Notes under the pieces: generated by a model
The model's database searches: none
The model's input: only the letters and a program-made list of their open reading frames with translations
Told to the model about the DNA's origin: nothing
Shown here: piece after piece, positions 1 to 13,599 of the stretch
Position numbering within the stretch: position 1 is the first letter of the stretch
How the letters are laid out: every line of letters starts with the position of its first letter
Program-made: the position numbers and the translations under genes
Source of the DNA: Sinonovacula constricta
Taxonomy: Eukaryota > Mollusca > Bivalvia > Cardiida > Solecurtidae
Length of the DNA stretch: 64,000 bases
NCBI GenBank assembly: GCA_007844125.1
Contig: CM017567.1
Span: 38,240,835 to 38,304,834 of the forward strand
Direction of reading: 5' to 3'

Positions 1-2850
1 CTGGTGACATGACCATGTAAACATCACTGCCCGAGCGTTGTTGATGTATATATATTAAACATATATCAGAAGTTTTAAAAATTGATATAAAATAATCAAT
101 TGCATATATTCACTGTATCATTTTCAGCTATTTAACATTCGCAGTCACGAATAAAAAAAAAGAATGCAGGTGTTTCCGGCCTAATAACTGTTCTATTATC
201 CGATCGACAAAAGTTCAGTTGTGTTTGTTGGCTTTTATTTAGTCATACACATTTAGAAACTCGGTGAAAGTGGTTGATGTTGGTGTGGGGTGGGGTACTG
301 TTATAGGAATAGTAGTTGGGTGATAGTAAAATAGAGGGAAATAGATTCAACGGTAAAACGAAAGTTCATTCAAATTAAAACTGCTTCTAGAATTGGCTTA
401 ATTGGCAGAAAGGTTTTAAAGGATTTGACATGCTAAAAGCTCAGGGTAACCACCATTGAGTAGTTGATAGCTATAAACGAGCCAGTCAGAACAATTTGTG
501 GCTGGTGCTGATACATGCCCAACATGTAATTAATATGTCACAAACTTTAAAGGGAAATAGCGTCGGGGGGTTTGGGTACACAATGACAGGGACTAATTAT
601 CGAATAAGTGACCAGATGAGGGGTTTATTAACTGACAAACAATGGGTGCCTGCTGGGACAGGATGTTGAGCATCGACGATGGCAAGGTAAACAGGTAGGA
701 GAGAGGAACTGGGTCATGACAAAGGCAGCAATAATGTAGGGTCCAGTTTCTCGAGAACACAACGTTTAACTGTTTCTGTTTTAATTGTTTTCATATTAGT
801 TCGTATAATTAAATTGTCTTCCCCATTTTACTGAGTACTCCAATAGTGATTTTGATACACATTTATAATCTTCGGATCGAGTAAACATGACATCCCAAGA
901 TTTCACATATTGGGGATAAATATAAATAGCAGTGAAGGAGGCGAACAGCCGAATTAAAGATACGATATACGAATCCTAATGGACTGCTTAGAAAATGACT
1001 TATTTCAATAACTATATAAAGTAGTTACGGATAAATCAGAATAACACAATCTGTATATCATTCAGTTCTCTTACAGTTGAATTCATGATTTAAATATTTC
1101 AGTACAATCGGTTTAAACTGTATTTTTACCCAAGCATAATATGTATTTAAACTACACCTATTTAAACTACGTTGATGCTTTTATAATTCTCATTTCGTTT
1201 GCTTATTATAATTCTGCGTACCCTTTAAGTGCAGACATTTTATAATGTCCATCGGTTTAAAGGTATAAAAACTATATTTGACGATATGTCTTCCGTCAGA
1301 TCTGCCACTTTTTAATTAATGTATAATAACCATCCTAAACAACAACATCAACAACAACAACAATCAGACTGAAATAAAGTGCTCAAATACAATTTTAATA
1401 TTGAAGGATTAATATGTATGCAATTAATGTGTCTCAATAATAATTTGAGTTTGGTCAATGAAGCGGAAGCTATTCTGTAACTTGTAATTTCCCGACAAAT
1501 GTATATCTACATGTATGTCTCGTATATATCACTAATGACTGACTAAATAAGGCAATGGTTAATGCGATTATTATACTATGTTTAAATTCGATTATACTCA
1601 TGTAGGTGGACGTTGTTTGCTGTAAAATGAGTGTTGCGGAAATATAATGCAGAAACGTTTATAAAGCCTAACAATGGAACAAACTTCCTTAATTATATTT
1701 ATGAGAGCGATACTTGATATATACATGTATACGTGGGCTTCCTCTTCTCTTGGTTATCTCTAACGAGTTGCGATCAGGATATTATATTCATTGTACATAC
1801 AAGCATCTATAAACTATGCTAACAATTAGTAAAATAATCTCATCAGAGCAAACCAGTTACAACATAATGTGATGACTATCATATAAGCCATACCATAACT
1901 CATACTCAAAAGCGTATTGCTCAACATGCCTCATTCAAACTACATAGTATGTTTATTACTATTACAACCAAGTTATTCTGCCATTCTCCCAGAAAACTCA
2001 TCTATTTGATTGATTAACTTTGTCTGCCTTTAATTCTTGTGCTGAGAATTGGGAGACCATATAACACCAGATAGAGAAGCGATACATGTATATTTCTGTA
2101 CAACAAATATTGGGTGTTAAGAATTCAACTAGGATTATATGGTGAACTTAATAGAATACACATGAATATACACAGAAAAATAAGAATAATAAAATATCGG
2201 ATAATAATACTAACACTTGACCAATATTATATTCTTGCAAAAATTGCAAAAATAAACCAGATGTATATATAATGACAAACACTGGGCTTTTAATATCAAA
2301 AGAATACTAGATGAATTAGGGTTAAATTTATATGGCAAATCAGTTTACAACTCAAATAGGTTTACATCCCATAAAACAGCGTATTCTGGATAATTATCAT
2401 CGACAATGTTATACACATATACCTCAATCTCCTCGACTTAATACGTATTGCCTATTTAAACTTCTGTTCATAATGTAAAATATCTTAACATCATTTTTAA
2501 ATAATAAAATTAATCAAATTTTAGGATATCATTAACTAAACTAAACTAAGAACATCTTCACATACTTTAACCATAGAAACTGGAAGACAAATAAGCTTGC
2601 CGAAAAATAACAGAAATTGCGAAAACTCTCACCTTAATAAAATAGAAAATGATCTTACTCTGTCCAAAATGGTCAACTCTAAGAAAAAGGTATATCATGG
2701 CCCACAGTGCAAACATGTATAAATCTTATGTCAAATACATATGTTAATATCAGAAATAATTTAAGTTAATATATTTATCATTCTAACTTGTTAAGAATAA
2801 CTATAATGACAGCATTGTTACATATTATTACATTGATGCATTTTACCATT
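1..2850. other. AT-rich upstream DNA, no gene seen
   Basis: I see no open frame with splice sites and no recognisable protein motif in this stretch. It contains only short simple-sequence tracts, such as an AAC-rich run near 1340. It lies upstream of the receptor gene. Confidence 0.5.
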
Positions 2851-2855
2851 ACTGG

Positions 2856-2935
2856 GGGCGCACGTGGAATGATGGTAGGGTCGCCGATGCGAAACTCCTC
2901 TGACTGCTGAGCCACCCAATGCTTGATGTTCTGCA
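2856..2935 (+). mobile_element. Degraded tRNA-derived SINE head
   Basis: The start 'ggggcgcacgtgg' followed by 'gtcgccgat...tgactgctgagcc' matches the head of the SINEs at 9059-9310 (minus) and 14579-14790 (plus). The B box is not recognisable, so this is an old, truncated copy. Confidence 0.4.
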
Positions 2936-3429
2936 GAAAAATCTACACTAGTACAGTATTGTCAGCATTATAGATTGGGACCAGGGTACACAGGAAACAT
3001 TAGAAGGAGACTGCTATCAGTCAGGTAAGTCAACGTTATTTACTTGGACCATTCTATAAGCCTGTGAAGCCATGCTTGTAATATGGGCTGTTATTGAGTC
3101 TGTGCATTTTTTTGCATATTAATAAATCTAACACCATAGAAAAGCTCTTTTTAACAAAGTATGGATATCTTGTTAAATTTGTTTAGTGTTATTTTGCACA
3201 CAAAGACCAAACAAAAAGATGCATGACAGTGAAACATTTCATTACAATAAAAATAAATGAAAATTCGTTGAACATTTTAGAGTTGTTTTTTTTTTCAACA
3301 CAATTACTGTTACACATGTTTCTTTATTTTCCATGTGTTGCTGTGACAGAAGTTTCCTAGATTTTTATGAACACAAAACTAAATTTCAGGTATTGGTCAT
3401 GTACCTGAACCAGATATTGAGAAGCTGCC

Positions 3430-4007
3430 AGAGGCTATGCCGAAAACGTTTGAAACCGGTCATGATTTCTTCAGGAGAGCCATCCTTTATATCTTTCGAC
3501 TTAGGGATTACTGACTTGAGTAAGAACATTTCTATAATTGAATTATGTTTAGGCATAGATTATGTTTGTTATCCAGTAATCAAAGAAAGGCTACATACAG
3601 ATGGTATGGTGCATCAAACAATTGATTCCTAGGATTAACCAGTAATCTTTTTATCTGTCTAACCAACGACAAGCCACGATGCTACTTTTCAACATAAATT
3701 TCTCTTTCTTCACCAGAAATAGCTATATATTGTAGCTTTATATTGCTAAATATCTAAACTGGCACTTATAATTTTCATTTGTTAGCTCCTTCAAACCAAC
3801 CTGCCATACGTTATTGATTTTACATTGGCCTTCGTCTGATGCAATCGATTAAATTTCTTTACAGGTCGTTGTGGACAAATGCCAGATATACTCCAAATAG
3901 CAGCATCAGCTTTCAGCACTGGTGAAAGTTTCAACCAGTATGTTATACCCAACAGCCATATTGCACCTGATGCTGCGAGAGTCAGTCAAGCGAGGATGGG
4001 CTCTTAA
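3430..4007 (+). pseudogene. Relic of a DEDDh (DnaQ-like) 3'-5' exonuclease domain
   Basis: Two blocks join across a plausible intron. The first ends at 3519 (donor gtaaga) with SFISFDLGITDLS. The second begins at 3865 after 'tttacag' with RCGQMPDILQIAA, continues to FNQYVIP..HIAPDAARVSQ, and stops at 4005-4007. The joined frame matches the first half of DEDDh exonucleases: Exo I of the form FDxExTG, then 'ILQIAA', then 'F..YV.P...I...A..V'. The invariant Exo I glutamate is replaced: DLG is present where DLE is expected, and TTG has become ITD. The Exo II and Exo III regions are missing. This is probably a retro-copy or transposon-borne exonuclease that has died. A highly divergent living gene is less likely. 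Confidence 0.45.
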
Positions 4008-6295
4008 TAAAAGAATAATAAAAACTCATTAATAAAAAATCATGAAACTAAAAACAGATCTTTTCGAAACATAGGAGACATTGTCTCGACATTTTCAATT
4101 TAAAATGCAAACAAGTATTTCAAATTCGGTTCAGGACAAGGATTTTAATTTTGACTAGCAGATAAACAGAACGTGCATTTATGAAGAGTATTTAATTATT
4201 TATTTTGAAATGTAGCAAAACAAAGAACTGAAAACATGTTTAAGATTATAACTGCCCGTACATCCTATCTATAGTTCAACATCTATTGTACCGTTGTGCA
4301 CCAACACACTACAAAAATAGATTACGTCCAATTTTATAATGGTGAATAATCTTTAAAAAAAACACTTTTTAGCTGTTTTTTTTGTAGATGAAAATAAGTG
4401 CGCATTACATTATACATGTCTATATCATATGACCACCCTGAATAAAATTCGATTGACCTGCATTTGTTTAAGTTCCTGAAGTTGTGTTCAACAGGCTGAT
4501 GCGTGATGTTGGGTTTAAACTTCCCATTGCGGATCGTCAGCTGGTTTAATAGTTATAACTAGTTTAGGATTATCGCATGTATAAAGATATACACACTTGA
4601 CTAATGACGAATCCACAGATCGGTTTTCAGCAACAAAGGGAAGTTTTAAAATTTATTTGACAAACAAGTTTACTGGTGGATTCACGGATACATATAAAAT
4701 CGACATTAACCCATGGCCAATCAAATGGATACTGTGTTTTACGTTTGAAGCTTCTTTTGCGTTTTAGATTACTTTGCTACTTTGCTATACTGGACAAAAG
4801 GCATAGTTAAGTTGCTGTCATGTCCGTCAAAAGGCATTCAAAGAAAACGTTTACAGTTATAGCAAATGTAAGAAACAGTATGTTTCATCTGAGCGTGTTG
4901 CTGCCTTTGTCTTTTAACAGTTTAAGTATTTTAAGTGTATATTTATTTGCAAATTCTGTATATAATAAATCTTCGTCAAATCTTAATTGTTTGAAACAAT
5001 CACAACCTAAATCAGATCATTTTAATATTGTTTTATTTGTTGTTTGTTGCTTGTTTTTTTGTTTTCTTTTTTGTTTTTGTTCGTGTTGTTGTCTGTTGTT
5101 TTCTTCTGCTGCTGTGTGTATGTTTTATGTGTATGCTTTATAAATTATTTGATTTTTTTTAATTTTTAATGATATATCATACTTAAAGTATGAACGGAAT
5201 TTAAGAAAATTAGATGGAATTATTTGAATATTTGAGGAATTACTACGTTCTCCAATTAACAATTTGAAAGAAAGTAAAAAGAAGTTATTTCTTTTACTTT
5301 ACCAAAATGAGTACAGCTAAATGTATTGCAGCGGTATTTGACAAGCCCTTTCATAAAAAGGGTATCGACGGCTTCGATGTAAATAATAAAATATGTTCAG
5401 GAAACAGCTATTAGAGGACCAAGTAAAAGGTAAATATAACTAATGGAAACAAGATACCCGTAAACGTACATGTTATAACTGGCAAAACAAATTAAAATAT
5501 CTGTTTCATGGTATGTAATGTGTCAAAAACGCCGTAGAAGTTACATACATTCGGAAGTACTTGGGGGTTGTTGATACTCACAGACTATTCGAACTTTCTG
5601 GAAAACGGCTGAAAGTGCAGACATGATCAAAGTAGGCTAACATCCCCTTGTGTTGAGACATTGTTCGCTGTTAAACACTCATAAAGAAAATGTAATGCAA
5701 ACATAATACGGAATGCTATAAATAAAAATATTTGTGTGTGAGTGTGTGTGTTTTTGCGTGTGAGTACGTGTGAGTGTACTGTGTGTGTGTGTGTGTTTGT
5801 GTGTGTATGTGTGTGTGTGTGTTCCTTGGTCAAATTTGGATATGATTGGAAGGCAACCAACAAGACCCAGTGCAATATTAGACCAAGTGGCTATTGATAA
5901 ACCCTGCATGAAATAACTACATAATTGATGGACACACCCTAGACTGGTGATCCCATAATCGGTTAGACAGTCAATACACTTATTACCTTAAAATGCCATT
6001 TGGAGTATTAAACTATCGTATATACGTTTACAATTAAGTGATTTTCGTTATATTCAACGGAGGAAGAAACCATCTTATTGTACAAAAACAGTTTTTCTTA
6101 TTTATCTTTTTATTTAATTTAAGTCGGTTTTATAAGCATAACACTAATTTCTCAAAAGCTTCATCTGTTTATGTTGAAGCATTAACAGACATAAAATAAG
6201 CTATTTTGCAAGTGAATTTGAACTAATTGGAAGACTGAGAGTTCACATATGCTATTTTTCTATTGAAATTAAACGCAATAGATAATATATTGTAG
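4008..6295. other. Non-coding upstream DNA with low-complexity T/G-rich stretches
   Basis: The open frame near 4820-5143 is made of T-rich low-complexity sequence (Phe/Cys/Leu runs) with no domain signal. The only structured feature is the GT microsatellite listed separately. Confidence 0.4.
5732..5822. repeat. (GT)n microsatellite, interrupted
   Basis: This is an imperfect GT run of about 90 bp. Short ORFs across it on the minus strand (Thr-His repeats) are products of the repeat. Confidence 0.9.
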
Positions 6296-6299
6296 AAGG

Positions 6300-6520
6300 A
6301 AAATAAGAAAATGACCTATCAAAATGTTCACAGATAATTAAATTTTGAACAACCTTTAGAATAAGGCAAACATGGCAACTATAAATGTGACAAAAACACA
6401 GACACGAGACATAACACACACAAAGAAATACCATCAGTTATTGCTTTGGAACGGTCAGTCGCAAAAGGACCGACTTGGGTGCTTAAACCTGGTTTGTGGA
6501 GCGCTCCAACAAACAGTAAA
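6300..6520 (+). repeat. Dispersed repeat 'R1', copy 1
   Basis: It contains the signature 'acagacacgagacataacac' and then 'ttggaacggtcagtcgcaaa' and 'tggtttgtggagcgctcc'. The same blocks recur in the same order at 26266-26480, 53605-53780 and 56650-56832, all on the + strand. No long ORF or terminal repeat is evident, which suggests a non-autonomous element. The short ORFs on both strands here (60-86 codons) are by-products of this repeat. Confidence 0.75.
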
Positions 6521-6762
6521 AATAAAAATATACCGTCAAAGCTTTGAAAACAAAAGCTCTTCCAGCTGGCTATTACACATAAGTCAACTTCAGAACAACG
6601 CATTTCCACTGAGACTGACAAAACACTTGTAATGTCATCACAGTATTCTAATTATAAGAACAGAAGTACAGCAAACTTATTCTTCATTTATTAAATGATG
6701 CTAATGTAGAGCTCGTATTGATGAGAAAACGTGGATACACTAGTATCCTACAGCGGGTTACA

Positions 6763-6783
6763 ACCTATATTTTTATATAAACT
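6763..6783 (+). promoter_or_regulatory. TATA-like sequence upstream of the receptor start
   Basis: A 'tatatttttatataaac' stretch lies about 100 bp before the first ATG at 6881. In DNA this AT-rich such matches are common, so this is only a candidate. Confidence 0.2.
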
Positions 6784-6880
6784 CATTTATAGTTGGTACA
6801 ATACAAAGTAAGTCATCATGTAGGAAGTGAAATACTACGATAACTATCACAAATCTACTGCAGCCGACAGTCGGGACAAG

Positions 6881-7012
6881 ATGGGGCTCTTAGGTAGTAG
6901 TGCTTTGGTCATTCAGACCATAATCTATGCTTTACTTGTACCGAATGTCCATTGTCTCGGTTATTTTTATGGCGGAATTTTTATGTGGGCACCTACTGGA
7001 AAAGGCAATGAG
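6881..7012 (+). CDS. Receptor exon 1: start codon, signal peptide
   Basis: Codes residues 1-44, from MGLLGSSALVIQTIIYALLV to APTGKGNE. The hydrophobic core followed by PNVHC is a typical signal peptide. The ATG has A at -3 and G at +4 (acaagATGg), a good animal context. The exon ends in phase 0 at gag|gtaagc. The end, GGIFMWAPTGKGNE, joins directly to IRIDYRMSW of exon 2. This 'GG.F.W.P' entry followed by 'YR.SW' is the usual start of a module I recall from large uncharacterised mollusc and cnidarian surface proteins. Confidence 0.85.
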
Positions 7013-9058
7013 GTAAGCCTTTTTTATCTCAGAACAAACATTCAATGGATGATGTGCGAAAATGGGTGTTTACTACAAAATTAAATGTCTTAATGTTTTG
7101 ATGTAGACAGTTACAACACACAACGTCGGATCAGATATTAACATGTAGACATAGACGTAGCTGTAAAGAGTTTTGCCATGGTAGGAAAAGCGAAATCAAT
7201 GTGTCCTTCCAGACATTAATATGATGCGATTTTGCTGTTATCTGGCCCCTCAAAAAAAAAAAAAAACGCTTATAAAATTGACTGTCCTTAAAATTTGTCT
7301 CAAATCTAACGTTGTAAAAATGCATATTCAATTAAGATCACATGTAGACACTCGGTGTCGTGAGCCATTTTCTGCATCCAAATTAAGGTCTGTCACTGAT
7401 CTATCATCTCGCTTATTAGTATGAAATATTTCCTTCAAACAATTGGTATCGTTTAAAACGACATAAAGTCAGATACAAAGTATTACACATAAGGAGACTG
7501 ATGAAGTTTACAATGTGCAATTTAAGATGAACTTCACATCGGTAAACATACTAATCATTTATGAAGATGCCTTTGAGATTTGTGAAAATTGCCAAATTTA
7601 AGTATTATTTTAAATGCTTCTAGTTTTAGACCAGGGAAAAACAAAATGTTTAATGTAAACATTAATCTAAGTATCTGTAGCATTTTCAACACAACTGTGA
7701 AAATCGTGTGCAAGCTATTATTACTGATTATGTGTATGTTGTTTTGAATGTTATTGTTATTAAGCGTTCAATAACTGTATTAGCATTTATTTTTTATTAG
7801 TGTTATAATTATTACGAGGACGTACACTTTTAGTTTGTTTTTTCTCAAACAACTACAGAAAATGACGGTCAAATTAAGGGTGAAGTAGTTTTTCGTCAAG
7901 TATGCATATATACATGTATAAGGCATGTTTTTCTTTGTTTGTCTGTTGTTGTTGTTTGTGTGTGTTTTTTTGTATTTTTTGTTATGGGCAATATTTACCC
8001 TTATATCATAGAACTATTTATCACAAAACAGCCGTGTGTTATTGAAATCGCCATACAACTGTTGTTATATAATATCAGTAATATAATGGATACGGTCTAT
8101 GTATTTTATGAATAACTAAGTTGTGAGAACCTTCGTGTTTTCTTCACAAAAGTTCACATGTGTTTATGTGTTCAGTATGTATCTGTCTATTTTGTATCTC
8201 TCCTTTCTCTCTCTGTGTCTCTGTCTATCTCGGTATCTGTCTCAGTTTGTCTATCTGTTTGACTGTCTGTCTGTCCATTGTCTTTCTGCCTATGTGTTGT
8301 CTGTCAGTATATCTTATTCTCTCTTAATCCCTTTTCGAAATCTGTAGTTTTGCTTGTGTGAAATTCCAAATAGACCGTCACGTTGATTTCAAACCTTAAG
8401 AAAAGTACGAATGACCGGCGATTAAAGCCTAGATTGATAAAACATGTAAGAAGTTGTAAGGTATGCCGTATGACCAGGCATAACCCGGGCTTAAATGAAA
8501 AGTGGAAAGTTATTGTCACAACATATTTGGCACAGACACGTGGCTAGAAACAATTTGAAGACTTACAGATGCACTAAATACATAGACCAGAGACCGACAC
8601 GACATGCAAATAGTAATCAATAAATCGGTCGATACAAGTCAACACAGGTAATCGGAACCACATACTAAAGAACACTTTACCGGAAAAAAATATAAATAGA
8701 AGATACAACCAAATGCATACACTTATTAAAATAAAATTAACGCAAAGGCAGTGCTATAAAAAGCGGTCTTTAAAGATGCAAACATAACCAGAAAGACCCG
8801 TTTTTAACCAGATAAATCGGTAAGAACCTCGACATTTTCTGTGACATTAGCATCGAACATATTGTAAATGCTCTGTCAAAGAGTAAGCATTTTGACATGA
8901 CTCTAACGGCTTCTCCTAGTAATAGATGGAAGTGCTAATAACTGTTATCAGTGGCCAAGATATAGTTTATTTCGATTAACAAGGCAGGTAAGCATATAAC
9001 AAACTGAATTTGGAATACTTATCATTATAGCGTAATTAATACCCATTAAATTTTTGTT

Positions 9059-9310
9059 TTGTTGGTTTGCCTTTTGAAATACAATGTCGACGCCATTTAT
9101 GATCATTATAGCAACGTCCAGATTTTTGGAGGAGGAAAAATACAGACACATGTCTGGGTAGAACCACCGGCGCACGGCAAATCAGCTGGAAGACCTTCCC
9201 ACATTAAGTCCTTCGCCACGAACGGGACTCGAACCCACGCGGTGTGAGGCTAAGCAGTCAAAGGACTTACAAATCGGCGACAATACCACTACGCCACGGG
9301 CGCCCCTTCC
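9059..9310 (-). mobile_element. tRNA-derived SINE, antisense copy
   Basis: Read on the minus strand it starts ggggcgcccgtggcgtagtgg (A box) with B box gggttcgagtccc, followed by 'gaaggacttaatgtgggaagg' and 'ccggtggttctacccagaca'. It shares this body with 14579-14790. The 3' part has 'tgctataatg', also shared. This is the best-preserved copy of SINE family 2 in the window. Confidence 0.8.
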
Positions 9311-11084
9311 ATTAATGCAAACAGAATCAAATACGAGTCCATCATGTATACTGACAGATGCACACCGAAGTAAAGGCAAACGAAACAAAGTCCGTAATTT
9401 AATATTCATGTTTGTGTGATACTCGTACGAAGCTCGTTTAGACAGTCAATTGGATGTTTGTACTAATGTATTTAATTTCGCAAGAGGCGTGACCATACGA
9501 CATATATGTTGTATGTTTGTGCTGATTCCCTACCATAAATCCTATACCATTGGTAATTTATTGTAAACACTTTGCAAATATGATATATGCATATCAGGAA
9601 GGACATTTCTTCCTGAAACATGTGGTGTAATAAAAATCTAAGCCGGATGTGTTTTTTTTATAAAATCGAAAAACAAACATCGTAAACTAATTTCTACTAA
9701 ACATTAATAGTACTATTGTCGCGTTTCCTTTAATGCCCCTAAAGTCCTCACTTACCTTACCTTATATCATCTTTGACATCCATTACCGTTGACACTGACC
9801 AGGATAAGTACATATGTTGATGATATCGATAAAAGGCTGCCTTGATGCAAGAGTTATACGCATTTGAAATATACCACTAATTTAATTGTAAGAACACATA
9901 ACGTAAGAAGCATGCCGTCGGAAATTGTAACTCAAATGGTTAAGTACTGATAGACCTTAATTTAAACGTGTCTTCTATTTAAAGAAGATGTGTTCTCCAT
10001 TTAGTGTACGGAAATATACTTGTTTGTGCTTTAAAACAAGATAACCTCTCCTCTTGCTGGTACCATTTTGGACCGTTTTACAATAGAAAAGACGTCGTCG
10101 TCTACTGTGTCCCCATTCTAAACCGGTTCAAACGAATTTCCTTTCTTTTTGGGGAATTCGAATAGGTCATTTCTTTAACCGAAAAAACAAACACCTTCTT
10201 TGTGGGAAGCAGGTTTGTCTCTTTCCGTCGGGGACAATGAATAAGATCAACAGTCTAACGATTCTACAGCTTCTTAAATTGGTAAACTGTGAGGAATGCT
10301 TAAATATATGTATACATATGTTTCGATTTTATTTTCCTTTTGACCCTCTAATAAATACTAACTTCATTTCAGGTAACGAAAGGTTTTGCCCCGAAAACCA
10401 CTTTCATATTGTTTACTAAAACATTTTATGGAATATTACGAGTTTGCAATGTACATGCCTACATAATATTGCCATTCATAGTATTACTTTACGAGACCTA
10501 CACTCAATATCACATTTGGAGGTGAATTATTTCCAATTTCTACAACAAATAAAGACAAACAACACAAGCAAAATTTGAACAATTCCTATCAACAAAATGA
10601 GTCAAAAAAATCATCACTGAATAGAAAAGGACTTGTGACAAACTGACGTAAAGTCACACGGTTTATATTACTTTTTACATGTTACATACAATTTCCAATA
10701 TTCTGGATTTCCTTTAGCACTCATCACTTCTATTAATACTGGAGTCATGGTACTTGTCACTGAGATATCTGTATTTGCTCTTCTTAATGCTTCCTAATGA
10801 CTCGTGTTCGTAACCATATATAATCAGCTTTCTATCAAACATAAATAAATTTCTCAAGTAACCAAGTCTTTTCGGTTCGATCTCTTCCAACTCTCGAAAT
10901 TCCTTTGTACTTTTTCACTGAATCATTAGTTCAAAATGCAATATCTGAATTTGTTTCCTATACGTTTTTTTCCACTTTGCACTGTTATACAGCTATATAT
11001 TTCTTCCACTGACCACTGACAGCATTCTAACAGATGCTTGTTGGTGTCTACATGACGACGCACATTAAATTAATAACACTGATT

Positions 11085-11640
11085 TACTAGGACGTATTTA
11101 TTGCCGAAATGAAGTGATACGGACATATAATGTACTAAAATAATGTAATTAGGTCTTTTAAAACACCTACAATGAGGTATAAGGCCGTACAGGTGACCGA
11201 CATAGAGTTGTCAGGTATTATTAATTGCCGACAGTGTTGTTAAAATACCGTTATTGGCGTATTAAATACCGATATGAAGTTACAAGCCGTTGAAATAATA
11301 TTCATTGCGCCAAAAGGCTGCATTTATTCTCGACAGAGCTATTATGTCAAAAATATAGAAATACGATCTAGAACATTCATTTACTTGCATTGTTAATGCT
11401 TTGATCTCAAAATGCATCACGCTGGTTATAATTAAGCTGTATATATTGCGGACATTGAATTATGGGGTTATACACATACCGGAATTGAGTTGCCGTATTT
11501 ATTACCAACATAAAGTTAAATGATGTTACATTGAGTCTATAGTATAGTTTTATTCTCGACATAATTGTTCATGTCAAAATAAAATAAATACACACAGACT
11601 TGGCCGTATGAACAGCTGAAATTAAGTTTAGTGTATATGA
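11085..11640. repeat. Degenerate tandem-like repeat
   Basis: Variants of 'attgccga(a/c)atgaagt..' and 'taccg(a/g)...gaagtta' recur at irregular spacing: 11100, 11225, 11268, 11455, 11480 and 11505. It looks like an eroded minisatellite. The unit cannot be fixed by eye. Confidence 0.35.
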
Positions 11641-13141
11641 TCTAGACACTTCATGTCTGTATAACAACTTGGTAAAGAGAAAAAGCAATTGATGAATAAA
11701 TGCAATGCCCTTGTAAGGTGGACATACATTATATATGACTTTTACTTATACAAGATCACAACGGCACAAGTTATATTTTTGCTTAGCTTGAAATAGGCCG
11801 CTTCTTTTACAAATTTTTAAATCATACATTCTGGTCATACATTCCAGTTTATTTTTCCCCATCCAACCTATATTTCTTTTATTCCACTTTTCAGTTACAC
11901 ATATACAAGCATGTATGAAGATGAAAATATAAAATTATTAATGTGCAGTCGTTCATGTAGGTAAAATATCAAAGTGATAAGCATAACATATGTTTATCAA
12001 AAAGAAAACAACTTACTGCATGAAGGAAAAGGTTTGCAACATATATGTACAAGGGAGACAGAGAAAAAGAACGAGGGAGGGAGAGAGACGGAATGTAACA
12101 AGTGAAAGAAACAGTGTGGGAGAGATTGATTAAAGGAAGAAACAAGTAAAGACATGACTACATACCTACATAAATACACAATAATTATGAAATAAGAAAA
12201 ATGGTGTAAGACCAGGAACGTGAGTGCATTCATGGGATACACATGAGTACGAATATCTAATAATGTTTACATAATAATGACGATGAGGATTAAAAATGAA
12301 GATGAAAAATTAACAACGATTCTAATCAGAACCACAATAATCATAACATCATGGTAAAAGGTGGTTGTCTTCATTATTGTACACACATGCATTATAAAAT
12401 CATATTTCTATTTATAATACATTTGGGCAAACGCAAACAACTAGGCAGACATTACTAGCAGTGATCCTTGCCGAAATGAAACACATTGTTTGAATGGTTT
12501 AGTATATCAAAGCTTGGAAAATCAACAATTGTCTTTTAACACAAAAAGAAATTTATGTTGACATGATATAAAACTTACATTATATTGTTATTCTGTTTGT
12601 TTCTGTTAAATATATACTGATTAATTTACTTTGAGTAGACCGAAACGACTTTATGTATGAAGGCAAACGTTTTGCAAGTGTATAATTTTGGATGCGAGTC
12701 TCTTAGCTCACAGTGATGCAGGACACTGGGGTTGAATAGACAGGCGAAAAAGGTTTCACTGACAGCTTGTCGCAGAAAGTTTGAGATACCAATCATTTAG
12801 TGTTCAACATAATCTGTTCCTGTCTTCCATTCTGGGAATATAGTGCTGGATATCGTACTGAAGTTCATGCATCTATGCCGCACACCGATAGTTTCTTTTT
12901 CCTATAATGTACTCTGTGCATACACCAAGACCATCGCACTGTCATCTCTTTGATCCAATCTAGAAAAACGCACTGCATCACGTGTTATTTCTACTCATAA
13001 ACGTAACACAGAAAACAGGCAGAACAGTACAATAAGCATTAAAGCATTCTTGTCACATGTGGGTGTATAAGAAGGAATGGCAGATTATGGCTATTCAGAG
13101 ATCTGTCTTGGTGTATATGTCACTAATCGACTATGTATATA

Positions 13142-13463
13142 TATACCAGACCTGGTTGCGCAATCGGTAGAGCTCGGCTCCAGGTACGGGAGGCCCCGTG
13201 TTCGATTCCGGGCCGCGACATACCAAAGTCGTTAAAGTCGTTAAGAATAGTAGTGGTATAGCTCCCTTGCTAACGCTCAAGCAAATATAAGGGTAGTTCC
13301 ACGACTGGTTGGCCCGGTATCAGGCTACTGTGACTGGGTGTAGTATCATGCCAGGTGTTCACGGAATGTTATACACAGTAAAGGCAGCACTATATCTGCT
13401 TCACAAGTGGACAACGTCTCCAGATAACTGAAACACTTGTTTGGACGAAAATCCGAATAAACA

Positions 13464-13467
<4 letters not shown>
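13142..13467 (+). mobile_element. tRNA-derived SINE with bivalve-type core, near full length
   Basis: The 5' tRNA-like head has an A-box-like 'tggttgcgcaatcggtagag' and a perfect B box, gttcgattcc. The body carries 'ggttggcccggtatcaggct', 'tgtgactgggtg' and 'gcagcactata'. The tail has 'aactgaaacacttgtttgga' and 'aataaacaaacaa', running into (TA)n. This head-core-tail order is what I remember of bivalve SINEs with a conserved central domain. It is the strongest taxonomic hint in the window. Confidence 0.8.

Positions 13468-13505
<38 letters not shown>
13468..13505. repeat. (TA)n microsatellite at the SINE tail
   Basis: About 38 bp of alternating TA follows the SINE tail directly, a common arrangement for SINE 3' ends. 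Confidence 0.9.
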
Positions 13506-13508
<3 letters not shown>

Positions 13509-13599
13509 TTCAATTTGCAATGCGTTGATATTGACCCTAATCTCAGCACCGTCATTAAGTAAAGGAAGGATAAGCTTATCAAATAATACTCACTGATCA

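Noticed and set aside
4820..5143. 107-codon ORF with Cys/Phe-rich end
   Set aside because: T-rich low-complexity sequence with no splice sites, homology pattern or start context of note.
13142..13215. A functional tRNA gene
   Set aside because: The A and B boxes are present, but no acceptor-stem pairing was found, and the sequence runs on into a SINE core and tail.
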